Source: an uncultured bacterium (GTDB lineage Bacteria > Nitrospirota > Thermodesulfovibrionia > Thermodesulfovibrionales > Thermodesulfovibrionaceae). From it: DNA of 64,000 bases. The notes under the pieces are model-generated. The model ran no database searches and was not told the DNA's origin. It saw nothing but the letters and a program-made list of their open reading frames with translations. Positions 1-9,716 of the stretch are shown here, in pieces. A program made the position numbers and the translations under genes. Each line of letters opens with the position of its first letter. Within the stretch, counting starts at the first letter, position 1. Location: positions 1 to 64,000 of the forward strand of contig CALDSV010000021.1 in the NCBI GenBank assembly GCA_937924475.1. Reading direction: 5' to 3'.

Positions 1-2
1 CA

Positions 3-140
3 ATCTCATCGCAGACTTTTTCAGAAAAACCATGGAAAACAGGATTTGTAAAAATATATGAACTTACTGATATAATAGATGCACAAACAATAGGAAAGGA
101 AAATAAAACCATAGATGAAGAAGACGCCTTTATTGTATAA
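3..140 (+). CDS. C-terminal end of an unrecognised protein (cut by window start)
   Basis: An open frame enters from the left edge and runs 45 codons to a TAA at 138-140. The visible peptide contains WKTGFVKIYELTDIIDAQ and ends EEDAFIV; it has no motif I recognise. Codon composition resembles neighbouring genes. An inverted repeat (TGCAAACCT at 155-163 with AGGTTTGCA at 189-197) follows but has a long loop and no T-run, so it is a poor terminator. The function is unknown and the frame could be spurious. Confidence 0.4.
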   Translation: MSSQTFSEKPWKTGFVKIYELTDIIDAQTIGKENKTIDEEDAFIV

Positions 141-329
141 TTTAGTGATGATTCTGCAAACCTATGTTGAAAACTTTAAAAACCGCTGAGGTTTGCAAAA
201 ACCCAGAAAAAAGCTCTTTGAAATCAGAGACTTACAAAGGAATAGTTTTTGAAATTTTAGATATGCTTTTTGGTCTGTCTTTAGTGAAAATCAATGAAAA
301 ATAAAAAAAAACAAAAAAGGAGGTAAAGC

Positions 330-1073
330 ATGAAACAATTAAGACAAGCAAAACTATTAACAGTACTGGTTCTTATGGTATTTATTCTAACTGGTTGTGC
401 TCATATGATGAGTGCTATTGACAATGCAGATCTGCAAGCACAAGTAAAAATGCTTCAACCTATATTACTTGATCCTGTGACCAAAGGAAAAAATAAGACA
501 GTATTTGTTGAGGTAAATAATGTCTCTCAAATGCAGATAGACCCACAGCAAATTAAGCAACTTATAGAAAATAAGCTTACTGAAAAAGGCTATAAGATAG
601 TTTCTGATCCATCTGAAGCAGGTTATACAATTTTAGCTACTGTTTCTTATACGGACTATGGGAGAAAAACTGGAACTCAAGAAGGAGGCGCAACAGGTGG
701 TATTTTGGGTGCTTTAGGAGGTGCATTGCTTGGTAATAGTAGAGATACTTCCATAGGTTTAGGACTTGCTGGAGCATTAGTTGGTAGCATTGGAGGTGCG
801 TTAGCAGGAAAGGCTGTTAAGATAGAAACTTACGCTGGAGTTGTAGATGTACAGATTCAAGAAAAAACAGAAAATCCAGTAGTAGGCAAAATAGTAACTA
901 ACGCTAATCAGGGAACAGCAACAACTATTCAGACAGAGCAACAGGTAAATACAGATCGTCAAATATACAGAACCCAAATAGCTTTCACATTAAAGCAGAC
1001 AAATATAGATGAGCTTGAAGCGGCTAACGTTGTCGCTGAAAAAGTAGCAACACAAATAGCAAACTTGTTTTAA
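330..1073 (+). CDS. TraT-like outer-membrane lipoprotein
   Basis: This 247-aa protein resembles the TraT complement-resistance/surface-exclusion lipoprotein family. Residues 1-23 form a lipoprotein signal peptide with lipobox LTGC, so Cys23 should be lipidated. Residues about 120-165 are two Gly/Ala-rich stretches (GGILGALGGALLG and GLAGALVGSIGGALAG) of the glycine-zipper type that inserts in membranes. The C-terminal part is predicted soluble. A strong GGAGG lies 7 bases before the ATG. No conjugation genes are nearby, so plasmid surface exclusion is unlikely here and the role is probably envelope-related. Family assignment is good; function in this organism is unknown. Confidence 0.75.
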   Translation: MKQLRQAKLLTVLVLMVFILTGCAHMMSAIDNADLQAQVKMLQPILLDPVTKGKNKTVFVEVNNVSQMQIDPQQIKQLIENKLTEKGYKIVSDPSEAGYTILATVSYTDYGRKTGTQEGGATGGILGALGGALLGNSRDTSIGLGLAGALVGSIGGALAGKAVKIETYAGVVDVQIQEKTENPVVGKIVTNANQGTATTIQTEQQVNTDRQIYRTQIAFTLKQTNIDELEAANVVAEKVATQIANLF

Positions 1074-1084
1074 AAAATAAATAA

Positions 1085-1242
1085 GTCCAAACAGGTATCC
1101 CTAACGTTAGGGGCTGAGACTTCTTTCAAGATAAGTCTGGAAGTGTGTTTTTGGTCCAAACAGGTATCCCTAACGTTAGGGGCTGAGACTTGTCCCAGTT
1201 CCTATTTAGAAACCTAACTAGGTCCAAACAGGTATCCCTAAC
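1085..1242. CRISPR. Decayed CRISPR array: two full repeats and one truncated repeat
   Basis: A 38-base unit starting GTCCAAACAGG and ending CTGAGACTT occurs at 1085-1122 and, identical, at 1154-1191. A third copy at 1222-1242 matches only the first 21 bases and stops halfway through the central palindrome CCCTAACGTTAGGG. The intervening sequences (1123-1153, 31 bases; 1192-1221, 30 bases) are unrelated to each other, as CRISPR spacers are. Palindromic repeat core and regular 68-69 base spacing support CRISPR. No cas genes are in the window. The truncated copy abuts the palindromic repeat cluster that starts near 1254. Confidence 0.7.
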
Positions 1243-1253
1243 ATCCCCCATTC

Positions 1254-1410
1254 CGTCATTGCGAGGGAACCTCCAGGTGCCCGAAGCAATCTAATCGCAC
1301 CCTATTACCATGAAGGCGTGCAAGACGAGATTGCTTCGTCGCTTACGCTCCTCGCAATGACAGAGAGTGAAACCCTCGCAATGACAATAAAATAAACATC
1401 ATCGCAATGG
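1254..1410. repeat. Palindromic REP/MITE-like repeat cluster A
   Basis: The segment contains CGTCATTGCGAGG, GAAGCAATCT, then the inverse GAGATTGCTTCGTCGC followed by GCTCCTCGCAATGAC, and two further degraded CTCGCAATGAC / ATCGCAATGG pieces. The two arms can pair to a long hairpin. The same words recur in the clusters near 29428 and 57989. Repeats of this wording are widespread between bacterial genes. No open frame of substance or transposase lies inside. It follows directly on the broken third CRISPR repeat. Confidence 0.8.
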
Positions 1411-1581
1411 CATCTGCATACTGTCATTGCATACTAAGTTAATAATGCCCTTAGAGCAAAATATTGAGACTGCAAGGTTATATTCGTAGGAGATGCTTTC
1501 AGGCCAATTTTATAAAACTAAGAAAGAATAGATAATTAGGTATGTTTTAATGCTTTGCATAATTTCCCTAAAAAACAGTTA

Positions 1582-1611
1582 TTGCTCAGAACAATATTTT
1601 TTTGCTATATT
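1582..1611 (+). promoter_or_regulatory. Promoter of tRNA-Met
   Basis: TTGCTC at 1582-1587 and TATATT at 1606-1611 are 18 bases apart, and the tRNA 5' end lies 11 bases after the -10 box. The match is moderate; position relative to the tRNA is the main support. Confidence 0.5.
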
Positions 1612-1622
1612 ATGATATTTAA

Positions 1623-1696
1623 GGCGGCGTAGCTCAGTTGGTCAGAGCAGACGGCTCATATCCGTCGTGTCAGGGGTTCGAATCCCTTCGCCGCCA
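1623..1696 (+). tRNA. tRNA-Met (anticodon CAT)
   Basis: A complete cloverleaf is visible. The acceptor stem GGCGGCG pairs with CGCCGCC, the D arm holds AGCTCAGTTGG, the anticodon stem GACGG/CCGTC encloses the loop CTCATAT (anticodon CAT at 1657-1659), and the T arm is AGGGG-TTCGAAT-CCCTT. The discriminator is A and CCA is not encoded. The D arm resembles elongator tRNA-Met; a lysidine-modified tRNA-Ile2, which also has CAT, cannot be fully excluded. It converges on acsB with three bases between them. Confidence 0.93.
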
Positions 1697-1699
1697 TTT

Positions 1700-3862
1700 T
1701 TATTTTATAATTGGCTCCATTTCTAAGGCAGGATGATTTACATTTGTTAGAAATTCCACAAGACACTCAATATCTTCACAAATTGTCTCATCAGCAATCT
1801 TATTGAGTAGATCAGGAACTCCTTCTTCCTCTGCTCTTTTAATAAAGGTATCTTTTACTCTCTCTTTTAATTCCTTTGTCATCCAAACGATTCTTTGTAT
1901 TCCCCCATCACCTTTTAAAAATTTTCTTGAGGTAATATAGTTAACACCAATACCCATAAAGCCGGGAGTTTGAACACCTCCTCCGATCATTCCTGCTAAA
2001 GTGGAAAATTTCATGCCTACTGGTGTTATACCTGTATATCCACGATTTACAATCATTACTCCATTGGCCTCTGGCACTACTGCTACGATACATTCAAAAC
2101 AACCGCAGGAAGTCATAGGATTTTCCATTATGGAGTATAGATTTACTCCCTCTGTTTCTCCACCAGAGTGTCTTTTTACGTAGTCATCAATTCCGGAGTA
2201 TCTGCCGAGTATAGAATTTATTAGTTGTCCCTTTTCTATGGGTTGATTACCTCCTGTGGGTTCTATTTCATAGGATGCTTTTGCATCAAGCCAAGTGAAA
2301 GCTCCACAAAGTCCAGGTCTTTCAGGTGTTATTACACAAACATGCTTTGGTGCAAAGCTTTGACAGAGTAAACAAGAATAAAATTTATCAACCTCTTCAT
2401 CAGTAAGGTTTGCCAGTCTTAGATCTCTTTCTTTATATTCTTTTCTTGCCTCTTGTCGAAGAGTTAATACATCCTTTTCCTCAACATAAAGAAAAACTTC
2501 CACTTTGTCAACTATGCTAAGAAATTTTGCCTTAATCATGTTTGCTAAGATAATTCCTATGTGTTGAAGTTTTATTCCCGCCTCCTTCGCCTTTTTGCTT
2601 ATTCTTATCCAATTTATGTCTCTTTGTCCAATATGCCAAAGCCCTTCCGCTTCGTTTATAAAGGTATGAATCTGTCGCTCTATAACAGGTTCAAAGTCTT
2701 TCTGCATTTTTCTCCCTGCAATATTTATCACAATTCCGAGGGGCATTTTGCCACCCTGTTCATAACGTTCTTCCACATTGGATCCGATTATTTCAATTCT
2801 TCCATCCTCTACTTCTTTTAAGTCTTTCATTCTAACCCATTCAAAAGCAGGCGTTTTTTGCCCCCCAAATTCTATGAAAGTATCTTCTTTTCTTACTCTC
2901 TCTCCCTCAAAAGCTGGTCCATAGGCTACAGGAATAGGAGGCTTTTCAACAACTATTTTTAATCCTCTTGTTTCAATTGCTTTTTTTACTATTTTTGAAT
3001 TATCCTGCTCTGAACTAAGAAGTGGATATTCGGCTATAGAGGGAATTAAAATTTCCGGAGAATCTCTATCTGTAACTACAGGGATTGCAAATATGGCTGC
3101 ACCCAAAGCCATGGAAACAGCTTTTTCATCAATTTTTCCAAAGGCAAGGGCAAAGGCATTTATTCTTTTTCTTACATAATTAATTATTTCTTCTTTATTA
3201 CCAGCTGATTGCCCTCCAAAAATTAAAGAAGCCCTAACAGCCCAATCAATAACAAAAGAGGCATCTTCTGTCTTCGTACCAACGGGCACTACATAAGCCT
3301 CAAAGCCATATCTTTCACCTGTTTTGATAAATTCCTCAGCTATAGAACCTACAAGGAAGGTAAGTATCTTTTTTTCTTGTAATTCTTTCACAATTTTTAT
3401 GAGTTTTTCTATATCCAGACTTCCTAATAAAACCGCTACTGCTGGAATCCTTCCGTCTACAAGTTGAACTCCCAGTGTTCTTTGAATTGTATCCCCAAGA
3501 AAACCAAAACATTTTTGGCACTGCATCTTTTCTTCAAAAAGCTCGGCAAACTCTTCATGAAAAACAAAATACAGAATAGCAAAAATTTCAGCAATATAAA
3601 GATAATTTAGAGCAATATCAATAGGTTCTAGAGGACAGGAGAGTTTTTCCTCTCTTCTGCTGCAAAAATCTATTAATTCTCCTAAATTGTGCAATTTAAT
3701 GCCTTCAATAGCATAAATTAAGGGAAATCCGTAAGCTGTGTCAGGAGGTTCAATTGGGAAAGACTCACCTTTTATAGTAACTAATTTGTCTAAGAGTGCT
3801 TCTGTCTTTTTTAATAAATTTTCTGTCTCTTTCTTTGTAATTTCAGCTAATTTTTCTATCAT
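1700..3862 (-). CDS. acsB: Acetyl-CoA synthase, ACS/CODH complex beta subunit (AcsB)
   Basis: The enzyme condenses a methyl group from the corrinoid protein, CO and CoA into acetyl-CoA in the Wood-Ljungdahl pathway, or runs in reverse. At 720 aa it is full length for bacterial AcsB, including the N-terminal region of about 310 residues that docks CODH; archaeal CdhC lacks this. All six A-cluster cysteines are visible: Cys497, Cys500, Cys509, Cys519, Cys586 and Cys588 (SCGCFEC). Their spacing equals that of the Moorella enzyme with a constant offset of nine. It follows acsC by 24 bases with an AGGAGAAAG ribosome site. Activity requires nickel, and a nickel uptake locus lies close by. CODH (AcsA/CooS) is not in the window. 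Confidence 0.97.
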   Translation of the reverse strand: MIEKLAEITKKETENLLKKTEALLDKLVTIKGESFPIEPPDTAYGFPLIYAIEGIKLHNLGELIDFCSRREEKLSCPLEPIDIALNYLYIAEIFAILYFVFHEEFAELFEEKMQCQKCFGFLGDTIQRTLGVQLVDGRIPAVAVLLGSLDIEKLIKIVKELQEKKILTFLVGSIAEEFIKTGERYGFEAYVVPVGTKTEDASFVIDWAVRASLIFGGQSAGNKEEIINYVRKRINAFALAFGKIDEKAVSMALGAAIFAIPVVTDRDSPEILIPSIAEYPLLSSEQDNSKIVKKAIETRGLKIVVEKPPIPVAYGPAFEGERVRKEDTFIEFGGQKTPAFEWVRMKDLKEVEDGRIEIIGSNVEERYEQGGKMPLGIVINIAGRKMQKDFEPVIERQIHTFINEAEGLWHIGQRDINWIRISKKAKEAGIKLQHIGIILANMIKAKFLSIVDKVEVFLYVEEKDVLTLRQEARKEYKERDLRLANLTDEEVDKFYSCLLCQSFAPKHVCVITPERPGLCGAFTWLDAKASYEIEPTGGNQPIEKGQLINSILGRYSGIDDYVKRHSGGETEGVNLYSIMENPMTSCGCFECIVAVVPEANGVMIVNRGYTGITPVGMKFSTLAGMIGGGVQTPGFMGIGVNYITSRKFLKGDGGIQRIVWMTKELKERVKDTFIKRAEEEGVPDLLNKIADETICEDIECLVEFLTNVNHPALEMEPIIK

Positions 3863-3886
3863 TTGCTCTTTCTCCTGGTGAAATTC

Positions 3887-5233
3887 TTATGCTCTTTTTT
3901 TGACATAATTTTTCAAAAAGGCAGGAATTCCGTTGGCTTCCTTGGTACCTATTATTACTTTCCAACCTGGAAGTTTATCCTCTATGGCACCTTTAAGCAT
4001 TGCTACATAGCCTGGAATTATAATTTCCCTGTGATTGAGCATATTTTCTATTCCTTTTTCTTTGATAAATTGGGCAATTTTATTAGCTGAAAATTTTCCT
4101 GCTGCCCAAGCTGTAAGGACACTTAATCCATCACAATCCATAATTGCAAGCCAAGAGGGAACTTTGCTATTTTCAATCTCTCCTTTTACAAGGAAGTATG
4201 TAAGAGCAAAATTTGTAGTTATAAATAGAGGACTATTAGCATCTGCTCCTCCAATTTTGTATATATCTTCTTTAACTTGCATAGGAACTTGAGGATCAGA
4301 ATAAATATTCTGCTTCAGTGTAAAAAGAAGAATATTTTTCCACTTTGGAATACTACTCAGCACAACAATTGATGAATACTTTAGAATTCCTAATGTAGCC
4401 AATAAAGTTTCATAAAATTCATCCTCTTTATTGGCAAATGTAATAATAGGATATCCCAAGGCTTTCACACCCTTTTTAAGGGCTGCTCTTCTTATTATTG
4501 TGTTGTCTACTAAAAGTTCACCTGCTGAAGAAGGTTGAGTATCAATTACGAGATTTTCTACTCCTTCAGCTCTTAAAGCCTCAGTAAGTTTAATTATTCT
4601 CTCAATTCCTTTTGCAGAGACTGCAAGGGGAACATCATATTTTTTTGCAATTTTTGCCATTTCAGAGTAATTTTCTTCTATAGCAGCATAAATGATAGGC
4701 TTTCCAAGTTTGTAGTTTTCAATTGCAGCATCAGCTATTTCTGGATCTTTAATTCCGAAGATTAAAGGAATCTTGGGACATTTTGTTAGTAATTTTTGTA
4801 AAGCTCTTAAAAAAATTTCTAAATTTTCAGACTCATTTTTTAAAAAGATGGACTCAATCTTTAAAATTTGTCCAACTCTCTCTAAAGAAGAATCCAATAC
4901 TTCATCAATTAGGCTTTCTATTTTTTCCTCATTGTCTTTTATTTCCAGTGCTAAAACTGTTGGATTGAAAAACTTTTTTTCATGCCTGAAAAGCACACTT
5001 TCTTCGCCTATTTTTATTCTTTCATGTTCAGTTCCAAAATATACAGCTTTTATAGGAGGAGTAGAAGCCTCTTTTAGTTTAGCCTTTACCTCTTCTGACA
5101 CATCCGGACATTGTTCAATCTTTGCTTGCCCTTGAGCAACTTTCATGGCAAAGGCAAGACAAGTGGGAAATCCACATTTTTTGCAGTTTGTTTTAGGTAG
5201 TAGTTTGAATATTTCAATTCCAGTTAAAGCCAT
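3887..5233 (-). CDS. acsC: Corrinoid/iron-sulfur protein large (gamma) subunit AcsC
   Basis: AcsC carries the cobamide and one 4Fe-4S cluster and passes methyl groups from methyltetrahydrofolate to acetyl-CoA synthase. The N-terminal CX2CX4CX16C motif is at Cys17, Cys20, Cys25 and Cys42 (CKKCGFPTC). The rest is the TIM-barrel and C-terminal corrinoid-binding region; 448 aa is the normal length. It begins 12 bases after the alaS stop and precedes acsB, so all three should share a transcript. Its usual heterodimer partner AcsD and the methyltransferase AcsE are not adjacent and must be encoded elsewhere. Confidence 0.95.
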   Translation of the reverse strand: MALTGIEIFKLLPKTNCKKCGFPTCLAFAMKVAQGQAKIEQCPDVSEEVKAKLKEASTPPIKAVYFGTEHERIKIGEESVLFRHEKKFFNPTVLALEIKDNEEKIESLIDEVLDSSLERVGQILKIESIFLKNESENLEIFLRALQKLLTKCPKIPLIFGIKDPEIADAAIENYKLGKPIIYAAIEENYSEMAKIAKKYDVPLAVSAKGIERIIKLTEALRAEGVENLVIDTQPSSAGELLVDNTIIRRAALKKGVKALGYPIITFANKEDEFYETLLATLGILKYSSIVVLSSIPKWKNILLFTLKQNIYSDPQVPMQVKEDIYKIGGADANSPLFITTNFALTYFLVKGEIENSKVPSWLAIMDCDGLSVLTAWAAGKFSANKIAQFIKEKGIENMLNHREIIIPGYVAMLKGAIEDKLPGWKVIIGTKEANGIPAFLKNYVKKRA

Positions 5234-5245
5234 TTTAAACCCGTT

Positions 5246-7864
5246 TCATTGAAGTATCTGATAGAATATTTCAAATGCTCTATCTAAAGCCTCTCCGTCA
5301 GGACATCCACCTTGAGCCATGTCAGATTTACCCCCTCCTTTTCCTCCCACTTGTTGAGTGATTGTTTGGAGAAGTTTTCCCGCGTTATATTTATCTACAA
5401 TGTCTTTTGTTACGGATAGAAGAAGTATAGCTTGCCCATCTTTTTTCGATGCCAATAAAATTACAGCAGGTTTAATTTTTTCCTTTATTTTATCTGATAA
5501 AAATCTTAAACTTTTTACATCAAGGTTTTCAATTTTTACTGCCAAAGCTTTTACTCCCTTTATTTCCTTGGCTGTTTTTATAATTCCTTCAATATCTTTT
5601 GTAAGGAGAGTACTCTTTAATTTTTCAATTTCTTGATCTTTCTCTTTCATTTCTAAGAGAATTTTTTCAAGGACTTTCAAGGGATCTGAAGATTTAAGAA
5701 GGGCTGAAATTTGCATTAACTTTTGCCTATTTTCTATGGCAAACTTCCAAGCATTCATACCTGTTACAGATTCAATTCTTCTTATGCCTGATGCAACAGA
5801 GGCTTCTGAAATTATGTAAAAGCTGCCTATTTCACCAGTAGCATTGCAATGAGTTCCTCCGCATAGTTCTTTACTAAAACCAAGTATTTTTACAACTCTT
5901 ACTGTATCTTCATATTTATCCTCAAAAAGAGCTATTACTCCTTCCTCTAAAGCTTCCTCAAGAGTTTTAATCTCAATTTGTATTGGTAAATTCTCCAGTA
6001 TCTTTTCATTGACAATCTGCTCAATCTCTCTTAATTCTTCATCTGTTAATGCTTCAAAATGAGTAAAATCAAAACGAAGCCTTTCAGGTGCTACAAGACT
6101 TCCTGCCTGTTTTACATGGTCACCTAATACTGCTCTTAAGGCAGAATGGAGAAGATGAGTAGCAGTATGATTTCTTTTTATAGCTTGTCTTCTTTCAATG
6201 TCAATTTTCGCAAATACTTCTATCCCTTCCCTTAAAACTCCTTCAATTACTCTTACCTTGTGACAATGAATACCAGAGATTTTTTTTGTATTTAATACTT
6301 CAGCTTTACCATTTTTCCAAATAATTTTACCTGTATCTCCCACCTGTCCACCGGACTCTCCATAAAAGGGTGTATGTAGAAGAAATACCTCTCCCTCTTC
6401 GTCTTTATTTAATTCTCTTGCTTTTTGTCCCTTCTTCAGAAGGGCAAAAACTTTTGTCTCTACCTCTTCTTCCGTGTAACCGACAAATTTTAGATTTTCT
6501 TTATGATTAATTATCTCTTTATAAGCTGGGCTTAAACCAATATCTTCGATTTTTTGAGCTGATCTTGCCCTTTCTCTTTGTTTGTTAATTGCTTCTTGAA
6601 ATCCTTTTTCCTCGATTTTAAAACCCACTTCCTGAACCATTTCTCTAAGTAAATCAAGAGGAAGTCCATAGGTATCGTAAAGTCTAAAAATTTCATCTCC
6701 TGGTATTGTATCCGATTTGGAAGTCTTTAATTTTTCTATGATTTCATTAAAAATCTGAACTGCTCTGTCAAGGCTTCTTAGAAATCTCTCTTCCTCAATT
6801 TTAATAACCTTTTCAATTCTTTCCTTTTCACTTACTATTTCAGGATAAATTTCTCCTAATTTGGATACCACTGGTTCTACAAATCTATAAAAAGTAGGAT
6901 TATCATAACCTAAAAGTTTTATATGTCTGGAAGCTCTTCTTATTATTTTTCTTAATACATAACCTCTACCTTCATTGGATGGAATTAATCCTTCAGCTAT
7001 CAGAAAGGTTGTAGCTCTAATATGATCTGCGATCACTTTTATTGATACATCTGTCTTTTTATTTTCACCGTATCTTGTGTTTATAACAGAGCATATTTCA
7101 GAAATTATCGGTTCAAAAAGATCAGTGTCAAAGTTGGTTCTCTTACCTTGCATAACAGCTGTGATTCTTTCAAGACCCATTCCAGTGTCAATGCTTGGCT
7201 TAGGAAGAGGAGTAAGTTTTCCTTTTACATCCTTGTTGTATTGCATAAAAACAAGATTCCAAAGTTCAAGAAAACGATCACAATCACAACCAACAGCGCA
7301 ATTAGGTTTACCACATCCAAAATCTTCGCCTTGGTCAATTATTATTTCAGAACAGGGTCCGCAAGGTCCTGTATCACCCATTTGCCAGAAATTATCCTTT
7401 TCACCAAGCCTTACAATTCTGTCAGGAGGAATACCAATTTCCTTTTCCCATATTTTTGCTGCTTCATCATCTTCTCTGAAAATGGAAACCCACAACCTTT
7501 CCTTGGGAATCTTGAAAATCTCAGTAAGAAGTTGCCAAGCAAATTTTATTGCTTCTTCCTTAAAGTAGTCACCAAAGGAAAAATTACCCAGCATTTCAAA
7601 AAAAGTATGATGCCTTGCTGTATGCCCCACATTTTCAATATCGCTATGTTTTCCACCTGCTCGCATACATTTTTGACAGGAAGTAGCCCTACTGTAAGGT
7701 TTTTTTTCTTCACCTAGGAAGACTCTTTTGAATTGCACCATCCCTGCATTAGTAAACAACAAAGTGGGGTCTTCTTTTGGAATAAGGGGAGAGCTTTTTA
7801 CATATTCATGTCCCTTTTTAATAAAGTAATCCAGGAAGAGACTTCTTATTTCAGAACTTTCCAT
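5246..7864 (-). CDS. alaS: Alanyl-tRNA synthetase
   Basis: AlaRS charges tRNA-Ala in the cytoplasm. The 872-aa protein has the class II catalytic core at the N terminus (motif 2 region HHTFFEMLGNFSFGDYF near residue 90), the editing domain with zinc ligands NHTATHLLH and CGGTHC (about 560-665), and a C-Ala domain ending in the glycine-rich GGKGGGKSDMAQGG. The length is typical. The start lies three bases after the bamE stop, preceded by GAGG. It is followed directly by acsC, an unusual placement. Confidence 0.98.
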   Translation of the reverse strand: MESSEIRSLFLDYFIKKGHEYVKSSPLIPKEDPTLLFTNAGMVQFKRVFLGEEKKPYSRATSCQKCMRAGGKHSDIENVGHTARHHTFFEMLGNFSFGDYFKEEAIKFAWQLLTEIFKIPKERLWVSIFREDDEAAKIWEKEIGIPPDRIVRLGEKDNFWQMGDTGPCGPCSEIIIDQGEDFGCGKPNCAVGCDCDRFLELWNLVFMQYNKDVKGKLTPLPKPSIDTGMGLERITAVMQGKRTNFDTDLFEPIISEICSVINTRYGENKKTDVSIKVIADHIRATTFLIAEGLIPSNEGRGYVLRKIIRRASRHIKLLGYDNPTFYRFVEPVVSKLGEIYPEIVSEKERIEKVIKIEEERFLRSLDRAVQIFNEIIEKLKTSKSDTIPGDEIFRLYDTYGLPLDLLREMVQEVGFKIEEKGFQEAINKQRERARSAQKIEDIGLSPAYKEIINHKENLKFVGYTEEEVETKVFALLKKGQKARELNKDEEGEVFLLHTPFYGESGGQVGDTGKIIWKNGKAEVLNTKKISGIHCHKVRVIEGVLREGIEVFAKIDIERRQAIKRNHTATHLLHSALRAVLGDHVKQAGSLVAPERLRFDFTHFEALTDEELREIEQIVNEKILENLPIQIEIKTLEEALEEGVIALFEDKYEDTVRVVKILGFSKELCGGTHCNATGEIGSFYIISEASVASGIRRIESVTGMNAWKFAIENRQKLMQISALLKSSDPLKVLEKILLEMKEKDQEIEKLKSTLLTKDIEGIIKTAKEIKGVKALAVKIENLDVKSLRFLSDKIKEKIKPAVILLASKKDGQAILLLSVTKDIVDKYNAGKLLQTITQQVGGKGGGKSDMAQGGCPDGEALDRAFEIFYQILQ

Positions 7865-7867
7865 GAA

Positions 7868-8203
7868 TTAGTCCTCACCCACAATTCTTTGTTCATTACT
7901 AATTATGTAAGTTAGTTTACCATCAACAAATATTAGCCTTGATTTTAATAAACCTAAGGAAGAAGAATATATCCACTCTTCTCTTTGTTTTCCTTTTTCA
8001 GGAGTAAGAATTCTCGTAGATGAAGGAGGTCCCCAGGCATATCTTACCTGTTCTTTGGTCATTCCAAGAGCTATTTCTCCTTTCACAATTCTCTCCTGAA
8101 CATCAGGAGGATAACTTTTGATCTCCTCATAAGTATACCTTACTCCTTGCGATGCACAACTTGCTAAGAAAAGTGCCACTAATAACGAGATAAAAACTTT
8201 CAT
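7868..8203 (-). CDS. BamE/SmpA-like outer-membrane lipoprotein
   Basis: This 111-aa protein has a short lipoprotein signal with LASC as lipobox (Cys16). The sequence IALGMTKEQVRYAWGPPSS matches the SmpA/OmlA fold, in which a GMT-x(3)-V turn is followed by a GxP motif. BamE of this family stabilises the BAM complex that inserts outer-membrane proteins. Its place between recX and alaS is not informative. It may be BamE itself or a paralogue; the fold assignment is more secure than the role. Confidence 0.75.
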   Translation of the reverse strand: MKVFISLLVALFLASCASQGVRYTYEEIKSYPPDVQERIVKGEIALGMTKEQVRYAWGPPSSTRILTPEKGKQREEWIYSSSLGLLKSRLIFVDGKLTYIISNEQRIVGED

Positions 8204-8218
8204 CTTTAGTCCTCCTTT

Positions 8219-8695
8219 TTAAATTTCTTTTTGAGAAGATTCAAAATCTATGAAAGTTTTATCACTTAAACATTTTTTTACTGTGTCCCAGGAAAATCCT
8301 CTTCTTAGAAGAAATCCTGCAATTTTTACTTTTCTTTTATCAAAAGGCAAATCAATTAAAAAATTTTTTTTCCTTTCAAGAAGCTTTTTTGCTATTGAAA
8401 GTTCGTCTATTTCAGGAAGATTTTCTAATTTATCCCTCTCTATTCCTTTTCTCATTAAATAATTCTGCAAACCCATTTTGCCTAAAAATCTCTCCTCTGC
8501 AATTATATTTGCTCTTTGAATAAATTTAAAGTCGTCTAAAAATCCTTTTTTCTTAAGATATTCAAGGGTTTCTAAAATATCTTTTTCTTTAAAACCTTTT
8601 TTCCTAAGCTTTTCTTCTAACTCAGCTTCTGTTCTGTCCCTAATGCTTAAAAGTTTTAAAGCAGCCTTTAAAGATTCATAATGTTGTTTTTTCAC
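8219..8695 (-). CDS. recX: RecX regulatory protein
   Basis: RecX binds RecA filaments and limits recombinase activity. The 158-aa protein shows the three-helix repeats of the family: [20 protein letters not shown], then FLDDFKFIQ and a degenerate third repeat. The GTG start lies inside the end of recA (20-base overlap), the common recA-recX coupling. Confidence 0.9.
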   Translation of the reverse strand: MKKQHYESLKAALKLLSIRDRTEAELEEKLRKKGFKEKDILETLEYLKKKGFLDDFKFIQRANIIAEERFLGKMGLQNYLMRKGIERDKLENLPEIDELSIAKKLLERKKNFLIDLPFDKRKVKIAGFLLRRGFSWDTVKKCLSDKTFIDFESSQKEI

Positions 8696-9704
8696 CTTCA
8701 GAGACCTTTGGATTTTTTAATCCATAAGCTTCATATACTTTTGATGTTATTTCCCCCAAAATTTCAGGATGGTTTTTTAAATAATCTTTTGCATTCTCTC
8801 TACCTTGGGCAAATCTAACACTCTTGTAATTATACCAAGCACCGGATTTTTCAATTATTCCTTTCTCTACAGCAAGATCAAGAATTTCACCTGTTTTAGA
8901 TATTCCCTCATTAAAATATATATCAAATTCAGCTTGTTTGAAGGGTGGAGCCACTTTATTTTTTACTATCTTTACCCTTACTCTTCCTCCTGTGGTATCT
9001 TGTCCTTCTTTTAATGTGTCTGTTTTTCTTATATCCAACCTCATGGAAGCATAAAATTTTAAGGCAGTGCCTCCAGGTGTTGTCTCTGGATTCCCAAACA
9101 TTACACCAATTTTGTGTCTCAATTGGTTTATAAATATTACAACAGTTTGAGACTTGGAAATAGCTGCAGTGAGTTTCCTTAAAGCCTGACTCATAAGTCT
9201 TGCCTGTAGTCCAGGTAATGCATCACCCATTTCTCCTTCTATCTCTGCTTTTGGCACTAAAGCAGCCACAGAATCAATAACAATAATATCAACAGCACCG
9301 CTACGAACAAGAGTTTCTGTGACCTCTAAAGCCTGCTCTCCTGTGTCTGGTTGGCTTATAAGAAGATCTTCAATATTAACACCTAATTTTGAGGCATAAT
9401 TAATATCTAAAGCATGTTCTGCATCTATAAAAGCAGCAACTCCTCCCAGCTTTTGGGCTTCAGCGATTGCATGGAGGGCAAGAGTAGTCTTACCTGAGGA
9501 CTCTGGACCAAATATTTCTATTACTCTTCCTCTTGGATAGCCTCCAACGCCAGTGGCTATGTCAAGGGTTATAGAACCGGTAGGTATTACACTGATGCCT
9601 TCTGTTAAAGCACCCGTGCCAAAACGCATTATTGAGCCTTTTCCAAAATTCTTCTCAATCTGAGAAATAGCCATTTCTAAAGCTTTTAATTTCTCTTTGT
9701 TCAT
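8676..9704 (-). CDS. recA: Recombinase RecA
   Basis: RecA is the DNA strand-exchange ATPase and SOS co-protease. The 342-aa sequence has Walker [10 protein letters not shown] near residue 66, Walker [11 protein letters not shown], the L1/L2 DNA-binding loops and the [19 protein letters not shown] segment. A GGGGTG ribosome site precedes the ATG by five bases. It is downstream of thpR and pgpA in a compact operon. I see no obvious LexA box upstream of recA. Confidence 0.98.
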   Translation of the reverse strand: MNKEKLKALEMAISQIEKNFGKGSIMRFGTGALTEGISVIPTGSITLDIATGVGGYPRGRVIEIFGPESSGKTTLALHAIAEAQKLGGVAAFIDAEHALDINYASKLGVNIEDLLISQPDTGEQALEVTETLVRSGAVDIIVIDSVAALVPKAEIEGEMGDALPGLQARLMSQALRKLTAAISKSQTVVIFINQLRHKIGVMFGNPETTPGGTALKFYASMRLDIRKTDTLKEGQDTTGGRVRVKIVKNKVAPPFKQAEFDIYFNEGISKTGEILDLAVEKGIIEKSGAWYNYKSVRFAQGRENAKDYLKNHPEILGEITSKVYEAYGLKNPKVSEGEKTTL

Positions 9705-9716
9705 AAAACACCCCAG

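Noticed and set aside
1623-1696. tRNA-Met beside repeats as an integration site of a mobile island
   Set aside because: No integrase, no duplicated tRNA 3' end and no phage-like genes are visible; the following genes are ordinary chromosomal ones.
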